Assembly: GCA_020809705.1 (NCBI GenBank)
Contig: CP085835.1
Span: forward strand, 1,860,001-1,924,000
Direction of reading: 5' to 3'
Length of the DNA: 64,000 nucleotides
Source of the DNA: Calonectria ilicicola
Taxonomy: Eukaryota > Ascomycota > Sordariomycetes > Hypocreales > Nectriaceae
The number at the start of each line of letters is the position of its first letter. Position 1 is the stretch's first letter. Of the stretch, positions 1 through 11,999 are shown one piece after another. The translations under genes were made by a program, and so were the position numbers. A model generated the notes under the pieces. It was not told the origin of the DNA. It saw only the letters and a list, made by a program, of their open reading frames with translations, and made no database searches.

Positions 1-1558
1 AACAATCAAGGGTGGCGGGGTTCTTTAAGGATGGAGTTACAGCACACTTGCGTTGCTACTAGTCGGCACTGACCACGATTCGTTTAACACAGGTGTGCTC
101 TAACATATGGCGAGCAGTAGCACATAGCATGTGTACACATGAAAACACAGCTGTGATTTAAAGTGCACATCATAGGACACGATAAGACCGCATGCAGGAA
201 TAAAAGTGCAAAACAGAACATAAAATTCACGGTACAGAACTTTCGCACTATGCACTTGGATGTAAAGTGACCAAGTAGAAAGATTACTTTGAATGGTGGG
301 CGATAATCTCCGAGTTGGACGTAAGCAAGGCAGTCGTAGTGAGATATGGCACCAATCATTTGTCTCCACCTCAGCTCATGACGCCTTCTCCCAGGCGCTA
401 AATTCCTACCCCGCTGGTTGAGTGGGTCGCCGAAATCCCATGGGCTCTGCCACTACCAGACATCGTGAACTTGAGTGAGCAGCTTCACGATCACTGATAA
501 CACAGTAATAGAGAAAGCTAGGGGTCTCGAATAAAGTCCATGTATGTAGACTAAAAATTAAATTTATTGAAGAAAATATTTGGATGCTATGTATTTAATG
601 ACAGGTTAGAAATCATTTCTTTGGAGTGCCTTGCTCCGAGACAGGCATCATATCCATGCCCTGGTCTTGCAGATACATGCGCATGAATTTAGGCAGATAG
701 CCCCCATAATAGTCCTACTTCAAATTCTCTGTGATAATACTCTATCGAATGTCTGCCATGCTCCAGTGTATCACGGAGCATCGTTGCACGGGGGCAATGT
801 TGAGGTGGACAAGGACCGGTCGTCGCAATGTGCAACCACGAAGGTTCAGATAATGTTGCCAAGCCAGCGTCATCAGAAAGCAGATTATTCAAGAATTTAA
901 GGCTGCCTAGGTAGATGTTCATGTGATTTGCGTCATCTTGTAACAATGGGCGTGATGGTTGGGCCTTCCTGCATGGGTAGGGAGCAATGACTCACAGGCA
1001 TCGTCGCAAGGGTTGCGATGAACACTTTCAATCGGTTTGATTGGCTCTCCATAGAGGCTGGCTGAAAAATCGGATCAATATCATTGAACATCTGCACATG
1101 AGGGTTCAATATCCTATCAAATTTTGTGCGGCGCGCAAGGGTGCAGGCTGCTGGCCTAACATGATTTCTTGTGCGGAGGCGATCGTCATTTGCCTTGTTC
1201 TTAGATGATTAAAATTGAGTTCCCTGGTAGTAGAAGCATGACCGTGGGGTGAAAAATCATCACAGCGAACTTAGAGTACTTGGATAATTCTGATCTAAAA
1301 GCTAGAAGGCCAACTCACTGGTCTAAATAGCTGGATACTACCGTGTTCTACGAGGATTTTAATGAAAAAAAAAAAAAAAGCTGTCCCTTTTTTCTTCTTT
1401 TTAAAACGTAAATGGAAACCCCATGTAGGTTTATATCTATTTGAAGAAAAGAAAAAAAGAAAACACAGCTAGGAGGCTCAACCCAGAGTTCCCCGAGAAG
1501 CTCCGGAGCCGCCGAGGTAGCAGATACAAGTCTTTGGGTAATATGTGGTCCAACCCTA
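1..1558. other. Left-edge intergenic region, possible gene end inside
   Basis: Mostly unassigned sequence with an A-run near 1365-1378. Nothing else is supported apart from the weak terminal exon described separately. Confidence 0.4.
613..946 (-). other. Possible 3' end of an unidentified gene
   Basis: On the minus strand a 102-nt stretch (714 down to 613) reads as a terminal exon. It is preceded by a plausible acceptor (GAAGTAG at 720-715), encodes DYYGGYLPKFMRMYL followed by an acidic, Met-rich tail ending in PKK, and stops at TGA. Upstream the minus strand stays open in two frames (to about 946), but I could not choose a donor or a frame, and no family is recognisable. It could be the tail of a real or decayed gene, or chance. 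Confidence 0.2.
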
Positions 1559-3961
1559 TCAGTCGGCCATTTTCAATCCAGTCCGCTGTTTTGGCTCTTC
1601 TCCAACAACATCAAGAGAAACATATTTATCGCCAAGGCCATTTACGTGGAGATAATTCTGAACTTGTCTGTCTGTCATCGTTGTCAATGAACGAAAGATA
1701 TTATCCACCTTGTCATAATTAGCCTGCGAAAGGCATTGCCATGCATTGTCTCCTACGCGAGAATACCTGGTTCGCGTCACGAAAGCAAATGTGATGATAG
1801 CCACAAGAGCGCAGTGTAAAACCAAGATTATTATCACTGCCATCAGCCCCAGCGACGACTGGGGAAACTGTGCGCTTTGAAACCATGATATCGATGCCTT
1901 GTCGCCAACATCAAAATAGGAAATCACATCGTAGTATGCGATGCGACTCAGCAGAGTGAAGTATGCCTGCCATGCGAGCGCAGAATTATTGGTGGTCCTC
2001 ATTACATCTTGGAACACCTGTTGCTGAAGCGGATTGTTGTTTGAGTATCCCAACATGAAATCAGAAACGGCCTGCAGCCCACAACCTGCACACATATAGG
2101 TCCCAAACGAGCTTTTATCCTGAATGCTGTCGCGAATAAAATTCTGCCCATACAACGAAAATTCGGGCATGCCAGAGACCTTTGGACCCTCTATCCACTC
2201 TTTCACTTGGCTCTGCAGATTCTTGGCACTAGTTCCCAACTTCATGATGCTCCGATCTGCCAAGGATTGGCCGCCAGAGTGAAATACCCCAAGCTGTTTG
2301 CGGACCTTTTTTGTATCAAAGAGTCCTTTTGTGGAATTCCAAGGTCCCAATTCGGGCTCTATAGCTGTATCATTGGTGGATATAGTCACATTTGCGTCGA
2401 CTGAAATAAAAGAGTCGAAGCATAGAGATACTGAAACGTGCCATCCGGGTACTCTAGGCAGTGTAAATACTAGCCACTCATCCTGAGGCGTCATCACCAG
2501 CTCGTCAGATCTACCATCGGAACTAAAGTAAAATCCATGATTGGTTCCGTTCTCATTCATCATTGTTGGGTTGTTCGCTGAGGCGGAAATATTGAGTAGC
2601 TGGTAGCTCCGACCTGTCATCAACGGAATGTTGTCGCCTTCCTCTTGGTAAAACAAACCAAACGACTGGTTAGCGGGATTGTACATTTGTATTTTTGGTT
2701 CTTTGTGATTCACGATACTTGGATATCTTGGGTCAAGCGATGAGATGAGCCCAGGGCCCCATAGCATTTGCTTTTGAACGATGTTCCACTCGCCCGCATC
2801 GTGTGCAAATTGAACCTGCTGAGCCCAGGTCATAGTGATATTTAAAGAATCCACTGTTTTATTCTCCTGGGTCTGGTATGATATCCGGCGCATATCTTTG
2901 GTCACGCACGCCTCATCAGACATGACCAGGCCGTCGGGCACGGTATCAGGAATAAGAGTACCGTTCAAGAAGAACCCATACTCATCTGTAAACCCAACAC
3001 TGAGACCAGAATGGATTTTTGGACGGACGCACGTAACTCTTGAGTCCAAGACCGTAGCGACTCCCTGGAATCGTTTGATGGATCTCCTCAGAGTAGAGTT
3101 TGAAAAGGGCAAAAAGGCTCGATGTGTCAGGCCAGTGTCGCGTACCCCGTCCGAGAGTTCTTTATTCGGGGCTTGTTCGTGGTTCTCTGCGAATACCGGG
3201 AAGTTTGGCGCAGCTTCCATCCAGTATGGTATTGCGCGCACGCTTCTCGTGTCTGTTAAATTGAGATTATCATCCGATACCGCCACCAAGGTATCGCTTT
3301 CTCGAGACGCCAGAAACAAAGTTCCGATGCCAACATCTGTGACAAGTCCTGTCGAGGTAAATTGCAAGAGAAGGGTGGTGGCGAATAAAACAAGGGTGAC
3401 CGACGTCCAAAACCGAGTCCGTTGGTAGGTATCATTTAAAGCTGCCACCAGACTCAAAGGGCCGTCGTTGATATAACGAATGACTGCTATTGCCGCTGAG
3501 TTATGTACCATGACTTGACTTCGCTCCAAAATGATTGAAGCCAGCATTGACGTTGATATTCTTCACCCATTAGTCCTTGAAAGAATCAATGTTGGGGAGT
3601 ACACATACGTAGCTTGAACTGATATAGCTGTGCGTATGATCAGAGCTGTGATGGTAATAGATTTGAGCGTCCAGTCGCCCAACACAATTCGATACCAGTT
3701 GTGACTAGTCTCTGCACCCTTCGGGTTTGACCAGAGAAAACACAGAAATCCAATCGCAGCTGGCAAGCACACATACGACACGGAGAGTGTTACCAAAGTC
3801 AATCTAGATAACTTGTCGAACCAAGATCTCCTCATGCTTCCGGGAGCCCCCAACAGCGTTTGTTCACTCGTTGGCCCATTGTCTCCGAAGGGTTGCAGCT
3901 CAACCGCACTGTACTCGGACGATCTTGTTATTATAGGTACCTTGAGGTGCATCTTTTTCAT
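1559..3961 (-). CDS. Multi-pass fungal membrane protein with large extracytoplasmic domain
   Basis: Two exons, 3961-3609 and 3560-1559, joined across a 48-bp GTATGT...GAAG intron with a GACTAAT branch site, give 784 aa in frame. Hydrophobic segments lie near residues 50-75 (LTLVTLSVSYVCLPAAIGF), 90-115, about 165-190 (VTLVLFATTLLLQF) and near the C-terminus (LMAVIIILVLHCALVAII). Between the last two sits a soluble region of about 450 residues with many N-x-S/T sites, probably outside the cytosol. The order (two TM, one TM, large domain, one TM) is that of a family common in Aspergillus and Penicillium with no known function. No enzyme motif was seen. The ATG at 3961 opens a short hydrophilic leader before the first membrane segment. 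Confidence 0.75.
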
Positions 3962-5409
3962 AGCTTTTCAGTTTTGTTTCGCATTATTAGTTGCAGCCAA
4001 CACCATAAGGCAGCTCACTAGTGCGCAGTTAAACGCCGATCAGCTATCAATCTGGGTGATCAACAACATCAAATAGCGAAAACAAGGAACGTGGGTGGGG
4101 AATAGGGCTGGAGGGATATTTAAGTATCAGAACAGGGCCAGGACCCATCGTCCTATAACAGCTAAAGCAGGCTCGGGTCATGTTCCAAATTGAAATCAAG
4201 CTCCGCGTTTGGGCAAAAAGCGATCGCGTGGTGCCTTGAAGCCCCCATGCAATTGTAACAATGCATGCGCCTAGTTCCGATTAGGCTTCGACCGCGCTAT
4301 TGATGGGAATCACACTGGGGGCAGCAGAAAAACACCTCAGAGTCCACTAACTGGTACAAATGGCCCCCAACCCCCAGCCAGGCGAAGCGCCGTCGATGCC
4401 CCCACTTCTGTGTGGTTTTGCCGATTCTGAGCTTTTACCGCCCAATCAAGCAGTCATCTTGTGACAGGAAATGTGCAGAAAACCAGGGTCAGTCACTAAC
4501 CGCGATAAAAATAGTTCTTCTGCATGAGCTAGCTCAGGTTTGAACGGTGAGGGCGTAAAACTTGCATTGATGGTCAGCTCCAGGTGTTCCGAATGGTACT
4601 GATTTATCCTCAACCGTTTATTTTGATGCTGTCTTGATAACAGTATTGGAGCTGAATTAGATGCGATGGGGATAAAACGTGGGTGTCCAATATCTCTGCA
4701 CAGGTTTGGTACGCGAGTGTCACCTTTTTGGGAACCTTAGACAGTATAACTTCCGCATAACAGCAATGGCAATCTAAAATATACAAAGCATTCGACGCAG
4801 TAGTCTAAGTCCATGTGTCTCAGCCCAGGAAATTGTCAGAAACAGCGACCAAAAACAAGTAGAGAAAGAGTACCTCATCCCACAACAAACTAGTCAGCTA
4901 AACACCGTTCGTACTTGACTGGTTAGCCAAAACGGTTCTAGTCTCGCGATTGTTTCTCCCAGACATCCGACGCTATTATATGATGTTGTAAGAAATCTTT
5001 ATTCAAATCCATATATCATTCAGGTATTTCTCTAATATATCTTTTTGATTGACAATAAATGGATTAACCTAGTCCCATTTCAAGCTTAAGTACAAGCCCA
5101 AATCAGCCATTACCAAGCAGAAGCTTTCATTCCAATCATGGGAACCGGATTGCTGCAGCAGGAATGCTTCGGGGGTTGGTTATCAATGGCCAAGAAAGAA
5201 GTCATACTTTTAATGCTTGACTTGGGATTGGAATTCTTGAGCTCAGAAAATACCGAGTCTCGGCCATACTGGGAGGAGAATGCTCAACACGACGGTTATC
5301 CTCAGATGAATGGATGTCGGCATTGTGAAGTGGGCCAGCGAAAGGATTTGGACAATAATACGAATCCCCGACGACCAGCGAATCCAGTAGCATGGATTTC
5401 GGACCACAT
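3962..5409. other. Intergenic, no gene seen
   Basis: Upstream region of the membrane protein gene. No splice-consistent coding region or RNA gene was recognised. The short open frames near 5140-5440 have no coding character. Confidence 0.5.
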
Positions 5410-5477
5410 GGTTTCATGGTCTAACGGTTATGACGGATTCTGATTCCGCCAGCGAGGGTTCGACTCCCTCTGAGACC
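5410..5477 (+). tRNA. tRNA-Gln(CUG)-like gene, unusually short
   Basis: The acceptor arm GGTTTCA/TGAGACC pairs along all seven positions and the T arm GAGGG/CCCTC is perfect around TTCGACT. The A box (TGGTCTAACGG) and B box (GGTTCGACTCC) match Pol III promoter consensus, and a T-run follows within about 10 nt. The anticodon loop TTCTGAT on a CGGA/TCCG stem gives CTG, hence glutamine. The total is 68 nt instead of about 72, because the 3' side of the D stem and the 5' side of the anticodon stem share bases and the variable loop is short. It may be a slightly deleted copy or a tRNA pseudogene. Confidence 0.6.
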
Positions 5478-6115
5478 TTTCCTTTTTGGAATTTTTGGTT
5501 GGGTCCGAGGCTACCCTGGACATGGGTCATTTTTTGCTTGCATGTTTTTCAGTTTTGTGGCTTGTGTTTCAGGCTCATGGCGTCGTGGGACAAATTGCAT
5601 TCCGGATCTATCAAGGTGATTTTTCACTGAAAATCGTTCTCTGGAATCAATATCAAAGGGTGGTGAATGGTACTGTATGATTCTCTCGTCTAAATTTCTC
5701 GACCAGCTTCCCCGCAAAGATCGGACCATGATTGTGGAGACAAGGCAATTCATGGCTAGAGTTGAATTGCAGTAGTGAATATTAGAGGAAGGGCCAAGGA
5801 ATGATCAATGCAGTGCAGCGTAATGTAATGCAATGCAATGCAACCAAGGCAAGACAAAAATGATTTCATGATACCATCATTTGTGCGACGCTGCGGTGTT
5901 GGATGCTGTGTCGGAATTTTCCAGACCTCGGGAGTTGAGTCTAGTGCCGCTGCTAGCTTTGTACTTGAGCGACGTGATTGGTGCGGCGTTGGGTCGGGTA
6001 ATCATCGCACATCAACGTCCGACCCCACTTTGCTCTCGTTGGATGACGATAACGGCGAGCAGGCATCGGAACTTTGTCTCGACGAGATCATCTTCCAGAT
6101 GCCTTCGCCGTCGAT
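5478..6115. other. Intergenic, bZIP upstream region
   Basis: Contains a short AATGC(A) slippage run (about 5808-5842) and otherwise no supported feature. It is the presumed promoter of the bZIP gene. Confidence 0.4.
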
Positions 6116-7743
6116 ATGGACCAAGCCACGCCTGCGGCTGATTCGCAGGAAATAAAGTGAGTCGCATTGTCTCATGGAACGTATTAGTGCTCACCGTCCC
6201 CCCCAGAAAACTCCGCAATCGCCTGGCGCAAAGGGCTTTCCGCCGCAGACAGGCAGAGGCCATCAAACAGCTGAAAACTCTTGCTCACAGCAACCAGGCC
6301 CCCGAAAATGAGCGCATCAAGACGCTTGAGCGCGAGAACAGCCAGCTGCGCGCCCAGCTGGCTGAGGTTCTCTCCAAAATGTCCACTCTGCAGGTCACCG
6401 TCCAGACTCTGACCGAGTCGGTGTCCAAAAGTCTGGATGAGACCACTCCGGCCAGTGCCGACGAGCAGAGTTCGAATCCAACCACCGAGCCGCCACAGCC
6501 CCCCGTTGAAGCCGTTTTAGAGAATACCACCGCTTCAAATGGCTGGCTGACTACGCATCGAGCATTGGCCCCAGATGTGTGCCCTGATGTAACCAAGGCT
6601 CCCGAGCCGTCCGCGCCATTGACCGTAGCACCGCGTAAGACATTATCCACCAACTCCAATTCCCCAACTCACATGCCCTGACATTTCTTTTGTAGACGAC
6701 CTTGACCTAACAAAAACTTGGCCCGAGTTGGACATGGCCACCACAAGTCCCCTATACGGGCAAATCCCCAAAATCTGGGATTTTGAGTATCAAATGGGGC
6801 CACAACCCTACCTGCACGCCATGACGGCAGCCGAACAGTACAACACGATTCTTGGTAAACGCTGGGCAGCGTCAAACTCGCCATTCTCCGACCACATCAA
6901 CCTCCTCCAACAACTCCTCAAGCACAAACTCAACAAGACAGGTCTAATCACCAGTCCCCAGAGTCTGGCACGAAGGCAATTAATCAACCACAAAAACACC
7001 TCAGCGAACCTTCTGACCCTTTCTCTAGTCTTTACCAACCAATCCTCATGTTATTGTCTATGTTCAACAGTATGACAAGACCACATATGATGGATTGGTA
7101 CGCCAAGACACGCTATTTTCACATCATCGACCTCACAGCTTGGCAAATCTATCCCTCACTTAGCACCTTTGGAAGGCTCCACGAAAAATTCCGCCCCACA
7201 GATGTCCAGGAGAACAATAGTCACCCCCGAGTAATCGACTGGATAGCATTTCCTTCTCTAAGAGACAAGCTTATTCAGCTCCATTCCGCTAACCCGCAAA
7301 TCGATCAAATCTACTGCGATGTGGTAAATAGCTACGTCGTTGAAGCCACAATGTCGGATCTAATAAAAGGAGCTCCACCTCTCAATGTTTACATCCGCGT
7401 CACCGATTTGATTTCAGCAATGTCGTCACTAGATGAAAGTGAAGCTAATCAGGACATAAGACTGCCAGCACCAGATACCAACTCCTTGTTCACCATGGGT
7501 CTGTACGCGCGCGCCGCCTTTGGCTATCTCAACATGGGCCGCGGCGTGTCGTCGTACAAGGTCGAACCAGCGCTGTTTGGAAAGTACCCGGAGCTATATG
7601 ACCGGGAGGTGATGGCGAATGGGGTTCCTTTGAAGCCGGATCTTCAAATCACCCTGAGTCCACCAAAACCACTTGACCCTTCTACTGCCGAAACATACCA
7701 CAGCTTCATAGACTTTTACCTGGACTCCTTTGAGACATTTTAA
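6116..7743 (+). CDS. bZIP transcription factor, DUF3425 type (one unresolved frame change)
   Basis: Nuclear DNA-binding regulator. Exons 6116-6156, 6207-6634 and 6696 onward join across a 50-bp GTGAGT...CCCAG and a 61-bp GTAAGA...TTGTAG intron. The short first exon (MDQATPAADSQEI) runs into a basic region KLRNRLAQRAFRRRQ, then a leucine-zipper-like helix (LKTL...LERENSQLRAQLAEVL). The C-terminal half holds the fungal conserved block MLLSMFNSMTRPHMMDWYAKT and RVIDWIAFPSLRDKLIQLH, the region typical of fungal bZIPs with DUF3425. The frame changes by one base between about 6905 and 7050: the segment ending LLQQLLKHKLNK and the conserved block lie in different frames. The only tidy intron that repairs this (6855-6961) would delete conserved sequence, so a frameshift mutation or sequencing error is possible. 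Its targets are unknown. Confidence 0.75.
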
Positions 7744-8955
7744 TAAAAGAAGAGAGCGTTGTCCCGTTTGCAGGCCGCACATTTCGAGACTAGTTCATTC
7801 AAAGATCCGACCAACTCGGTGGTGAATGAAATACGCCTTGAGCCCGAAGCTTAATGCGTCATAGTGTGATTGAAATGTATGGGAAAGGATTTCTTTTTAA
7901 GCCTCTTGTTAAGTTTGGATGCTCAACGGATATTTGGTCCAGAGTGGTTTAGTGCTCACTGATAGGGCCCATGGCCTTCCACTTTTGCCGGCGGAGTGAC
8001 CTCTCAATAATCTCAAATGGCGAAAAATTTTAGAGATAGTCTATGCTGTCGCCTGTGCCTCAGCCCTGTTCAGCTCCATGGGTCTTTGCTGATAGACCTA
8101 ATCCTTCGTCTTGGGGGCCAATAAAGGTGCAACGTTGCTCCACCGCCTCCCACCCTTTGCGAGACAAATTCAACCTCGTTGACAGGGCGCATGACCGTAT
8201 ACCGTACCTGTAGCGCAAATGCGGCCACGATAGCGCATGGCTGGTGGATTGACGAGATGTAGTACGACCAATAACATGGCCATGAGTCGACATGGACCTC
8301 GTGGGAAATACGCGCGAAGTTGAGTACATTTTTTTTTATCCCCGCATGGCGCCTGGCATTGGGTCCAGGGCTCGGGGAACAATAACCGCAAATTCGAGCC
8401 AATCTTGAAAAGATCGTCATCGCTCCCTGGCCACCCAGTGCTTGCCACGCTTGCGTAGGGTTATGTGAGCGTATGGCTTTGATTGGCCGTACCACTCATG
8501 GTTCGTCTTGGCGAAGGGAATGCCCCTTGCAAAGAGACCCATGTTTTAGCACTCCCAGTGTGTCATGACCACTGCGCCCCCAAAAATGCGAGCGATTAGT
8601 ACGAGCGGATACAGCTTCAAGTGCTGCCATTCAGCTGGATGAAGACAAGATATTCCATGGCTCCTAGGAGTGGAACCCGCCATTCTGGCCCGCTGAGGCT
8701 CTTGACCTGGCCCATGACATTGGCTACCTCTAGGCTCCCATGTCTGATTGATCTACGTTGATCCACCTTCAATAAATAAGGCAGTCCGATCCCGCCTGTC
8801 GACATATTCATGCTCTTTAGATACCCCGGAACTGATCGGTTGCTTTTCTTTGTTTTTTTTCCAGCGGCTTGGCGCTTGCTTGAAAATCGATTCCCCCAAC
8901 ACCCCCATCCTTGTCGTATTTTCTCTCCCTAGCGTTTTCTCGATAGCATAACAAG
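7744..8955. other. Intergenic, no gene seen
   Basis: Overlapping minus-strand open frames around 8060-8500 show no family, start context or splice pattern. Nothing is supported. Confidence 0.4.
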
Positions 8956-10369
8956 ATGGGCATTAATCTTTCCATTCCCGACGTGTGCAAAAGAGCTGGC
9001 GAGGATGTCACCAAGGGCCAATGCGCTGTCGCGTTCAATTCATCTGGTGGCGTGAGAAGCTTTGGAGAGACTGGAAGAGGCGGACTAGCACCAGACACGG
9101 ATTTTGCTGGACAAGGTGTATATACTGCTTGTCAATTATGCCTAGAGAAGGGCATTGGCCAAATTATATGGTATAGCTAACCTATTTACAAGGTTCTCAT
9201 CGCGTTCTTCGTCCCCACCGTTTTAGTAGGCTTCTTCGGAATACTATTCGCCCTAGCTCGGGTAGTATCTCTTTTCTTCGCATGCCGAAAGAGGAGAACA
9301 CAAGGGTGAGTCATTCTACTTGTCTCGCGCATACATGAATTTTGACAAATATACTGATGCGGTGGGAAAAAGAGCCAATTTACCCCTTAGTGGAGGTAAA
9401 AGTTCAGAGTGGCTGCACGAGACATTTGATGATCTCATATCCTCTGCGGCCGATGCGCAGCTTTTCCTCATTATTGCATATGGCGCTGCTTTTTACGCAA
9501 GCGCCGGATGCACCATGACTATTTATTCCTACCTAATTGCGGTTCACACCATCCTCACCGGCCTATGCACCTCTCTTCTCGCATTCGTCCTCATACGCGG
9601 GTTTCGCCTGAAGTGGTTTTCGAGTGCACTACGCGTTGCACTTTTTGCGGTCTGCATCGCTGGACTATTTGGCTTGAAAGACTTCCAGGAATTTGAGAAC
9701 CAAAGTGTACTGGGAAGTCAGATCCCGGGACCAGCACAAAACGATAGCCTGGTTGTGCTGCTAGCAATCTGCTTGTTGGAGTCTTCACTCGACCCCCTCT
9801 CGTCCTTGTCAGCGGACGAGAAGAGCTATTTGCAGAATGATGGTATTCATCGCAATGCTTACGTCTAGTCGCGAATTATACTTGTTATCTTCGTTTTGGT
9901 CGCTCTCATCAAATTGATCTTCGGGGCTACTTTGCATGGCAGGCTGGAAGACAGCGACAAAAACCAAGACAGAGTTTGTGGAGGGAACCCGATCGTCCTT
10001 GGCTATGTCATAGCTACTGGATTGAAATTCATTATCTGGAGCATATGCTTAGGTCTCATTATCTGGAACTGGATCGTTATCTTCCTTTTGCGCGATTGTG
10101 TGAATGAATCTGGCTGGCTAAAGCTTGACAATGGCAAAAACCCTGAGCGAGATGTGCAGAGCATTGGCCAAGTCGCCCCCTTGATTGCACTGGGAGCGAT
10201 TGGTATAACACTCACCGACGCCCTCTCGGATCTGGTATTTGGAAAGCCGGAAGCCAAACCCGACAACCAGAACCAGAATAACCACAACGCTACCCAGGGT
10301 GCAGGAATAGCGTTGCGAACTGGCGTAAGCCACCGATACCAGGGCTATTCTCCCATAGCGCCTCCATGA
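8956..10369 (+). CDS. Multi-pass fungal membrane protein, in-frame stop or missed intron
   Basis: Exon 1 (8956-9117) ends in PDTDFAGQG. A 75-bp GTATAT...TTACAAG intron leads into VLIAFFVPTVLVGFFGILFA, the first membrane helix. A GTGAGT donor at 9306 and an acceptor (TTAG at 9391 or AAAAG upstream) lead into a third exon containing several helices (LFLIIAYGAAFYASAGC, YLIAVHTILTGLCTSLLAFV, VALFAVCIAGLFGL). The D-x-D-x-AG-x-G-V-L-x-AF junction is a hallmark of a large uncharacterised fungal membrane-protein family. A TAG at 9866-9868 interrupts the frame, yet the very same frame continues with more helices (VIFVLVALIKLIF; FIIWSICLGLIIWNWIVIF) to 10369. Either a small intron removes the TAG or the gene is broken. 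Confidence 0.6.
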
Positions 10370-10583
10370 AGAATGTATTGGGTTAATGAAGTTAGAATCA
10401 TGCTTGAAATGAAAATGAGTATATGTTCATGTTAGCAACCTCTAGTGATACCATTCGCTGTACCCTTCTATTTTCAGTTCTTTGTGTTACATCTCGAACT
10501 GCTTAGAGAAATTATGCATTGAAGAGAGACTAAGTACATGATGAAGACAGCCTAATTGTAACTGAGGGAGTGAGGATCCAACT

Positions 10584-11999
10584 TCAGACTTCATAGGGGC
10601 TCCAGAATACCCCATCGGAATCCCAAACCTGTTTCAAATCTCTCAGCTCGATCAAGCGCTGCTCGTCAAACATCTCTTGCAGAGCTCCTCCAAACCTCAA
10701 GTTGTTGGGAAAGCTCCTTGGGGCTACCGTTTCGCCCTTTCTGCATTCAGAAAATAGACCAGTGATGAACCCTGCCATAGCCGCAGCTGTATCCTGCTCT
10801 TTGCATATGGATACAACCATGGCTATGACACCTCTGTCTCGACCTTCGATGAATTTGGCAGCGCCTACCTTTGATTGTCCCAAATCTTGATGCTTTGAAC
10901 TATTTTGACACGAAATTATCAAGGCGCTGCGCTGAGCATCGGGATACTTGTCTGTCACAGACTGCCACTGATCAAAGGCCGTCTGGATCGCATCGAGATC
11001 AATATTGGTCAAACGGCAAGATGCAATGACCTTGTGTCCGCCATGAGATTCAAATGCTTTGTATCGATCGTTCAGGCTCGACATCGGTATCATATCGGTG
11101 GTTGCATTAAGAGCCTTTGCTACCGCATCCTCTTGAAAGAGCACGGCGGCTTCTCTCTCAGCCATTTTAGCAGGACCGAAGAATGTGCTCCCCACAATAA
11201 TAATTGGAGTTCCAGGCATCGGAGTACCGGGAGGGCTACGTGCGAATGTGAGAATGTTGATTGCAGCAGGCGAAGGTTGTGAGAGATCCATAAACGTCTT
11301 TGCCGCCATGCCAAGGGCCGACGCGGGAAATACGAGCGACCGAAGCCAAAACTTGTCTTCTGTCATGTTGAGACTGGAAATGGGGAAGACGGATGTTATG
11401 ATGGACGTGATGACACTCAGGCCATGACCTGCGCCGCACAAGGTATTGAATAGTGCGAGTTCCTTCCCTTCCGACGAAGAGCTCACTTCGATGATATCTC
11501 CTTGGGCGGTGACTAGGCGAAAAGAGATGACAATATCGGCCATCCATCCGTGAAGTCCGCTCATTGCTGTATTGCCGCCTCCAATCACGCATCCAACCAC
11601 CCCGACGGGATTGGAATTTGGGATAGGAGTGTAATATCCCTTGGCAGTCAAAAACTGGAGCAACTCCCCGGAGAGAACGCCGCCGCCTAATCGCACTGTC
11701 CTATCGTCTTCGTTCAGTTCCATCATCTTGAACTTGCACATATCCAAATATAGGGTGCTGGAATCCACGGGTACAAATGTGCCATGGCCTCCACCAGCAG
11801 CGAGTATGGTGAGATTGTTGGCTTTCGCAACACGAATGGATGCCTGTACATCCTGCTCTGTTTCTGGGGTGATTATCAGGGCCGGTCGATTAATATTGGT
11901 GTCGGACCAGCGAGAAAGAATTTCGGAAGGTTCTTTGTTTGAATCAGGGATGACAAACGCGCATTGAAGCGAGTCGAGCATTGAGATTTTCGTGGCCAT
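10584..11999 (-). CDS. FAD-linked oxidoreductase (VAO/PCMH, BBE-like)
   Basis: A single exon of 471 aa. The N-terminal FAD-binding PCMH domain begins near residue 38 (PALIITPETEQDVQASI). GGGHGTF places His72 where this family can attach FAD covalently. GGGNTAMSGLHGW and CGAGHGLGVITS-like turns (here CGAGHGLSVITS) wrap the cofactor. The C-terminus ends DLKQVWDSDGVFWSPYEV, in the position of the berberine-bridge substrate/cap segment. There is no signal peptide, so it is probably intracellular, unlike secreted sugar oxidases. Such enzymes oxidise alcohols, amines or secondary-metabolite intermediates with O2. The substrate is not inferable. Neighbouring genes do not form an obvious pathway with it. 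Confidence 0.85.
   Translation of the reverse strand: MATKISMLDSLQCAFVIPDSNKEPSEILSRWSDTNINRPALIITPETEQDVQASIRVAKANNLTILAAGGGHGTFVPVDSSTLYLDMCKFKMMELNEDDRTVRLGGGVLSGELLQFLTAKGYYTPIPNSNPVGVVGCVIGGGNTAMSGLHGWMADIVISFRLVTAQGDIIEVSSSSEGKELALFNTLCGAGHGLSVITSIITSVFPISSLNMTEDKFWLRSLVFPASALGMAAKTFMDLSQPSPAAINILTFARSPPGTPMPGTPIIIVGSTFFGPAKMAEREAAVLFQEDAVAKALNATTDMIPMSSLNDRYKAFESHGGHKVIASCRLTNIDLDAIQTAFDQWQSVTDKYPDAQRSALIISCQNSSKHQDLGQSKVGAAKFIEGRDRGVIAMVVSICKEQDTAAAMAGFITGLFSECRKGETVAPRSFPNNLRFGGALQEMFDEQRLIELRDLKQVWDSDGVFWSPYEV

Noticed and set aside
2835..3428. 197-codon open frame on the plus strand
   Set aside because: It lies antisense to the membrane-protein exon, with no family resemblance, and is explained by that gene's codon use.
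8060..8500. Overlapping minus-strand frames up to 141 codons
   Set aside because: No start context, no splice logic, no recognisable domain, and several frames are equally open.
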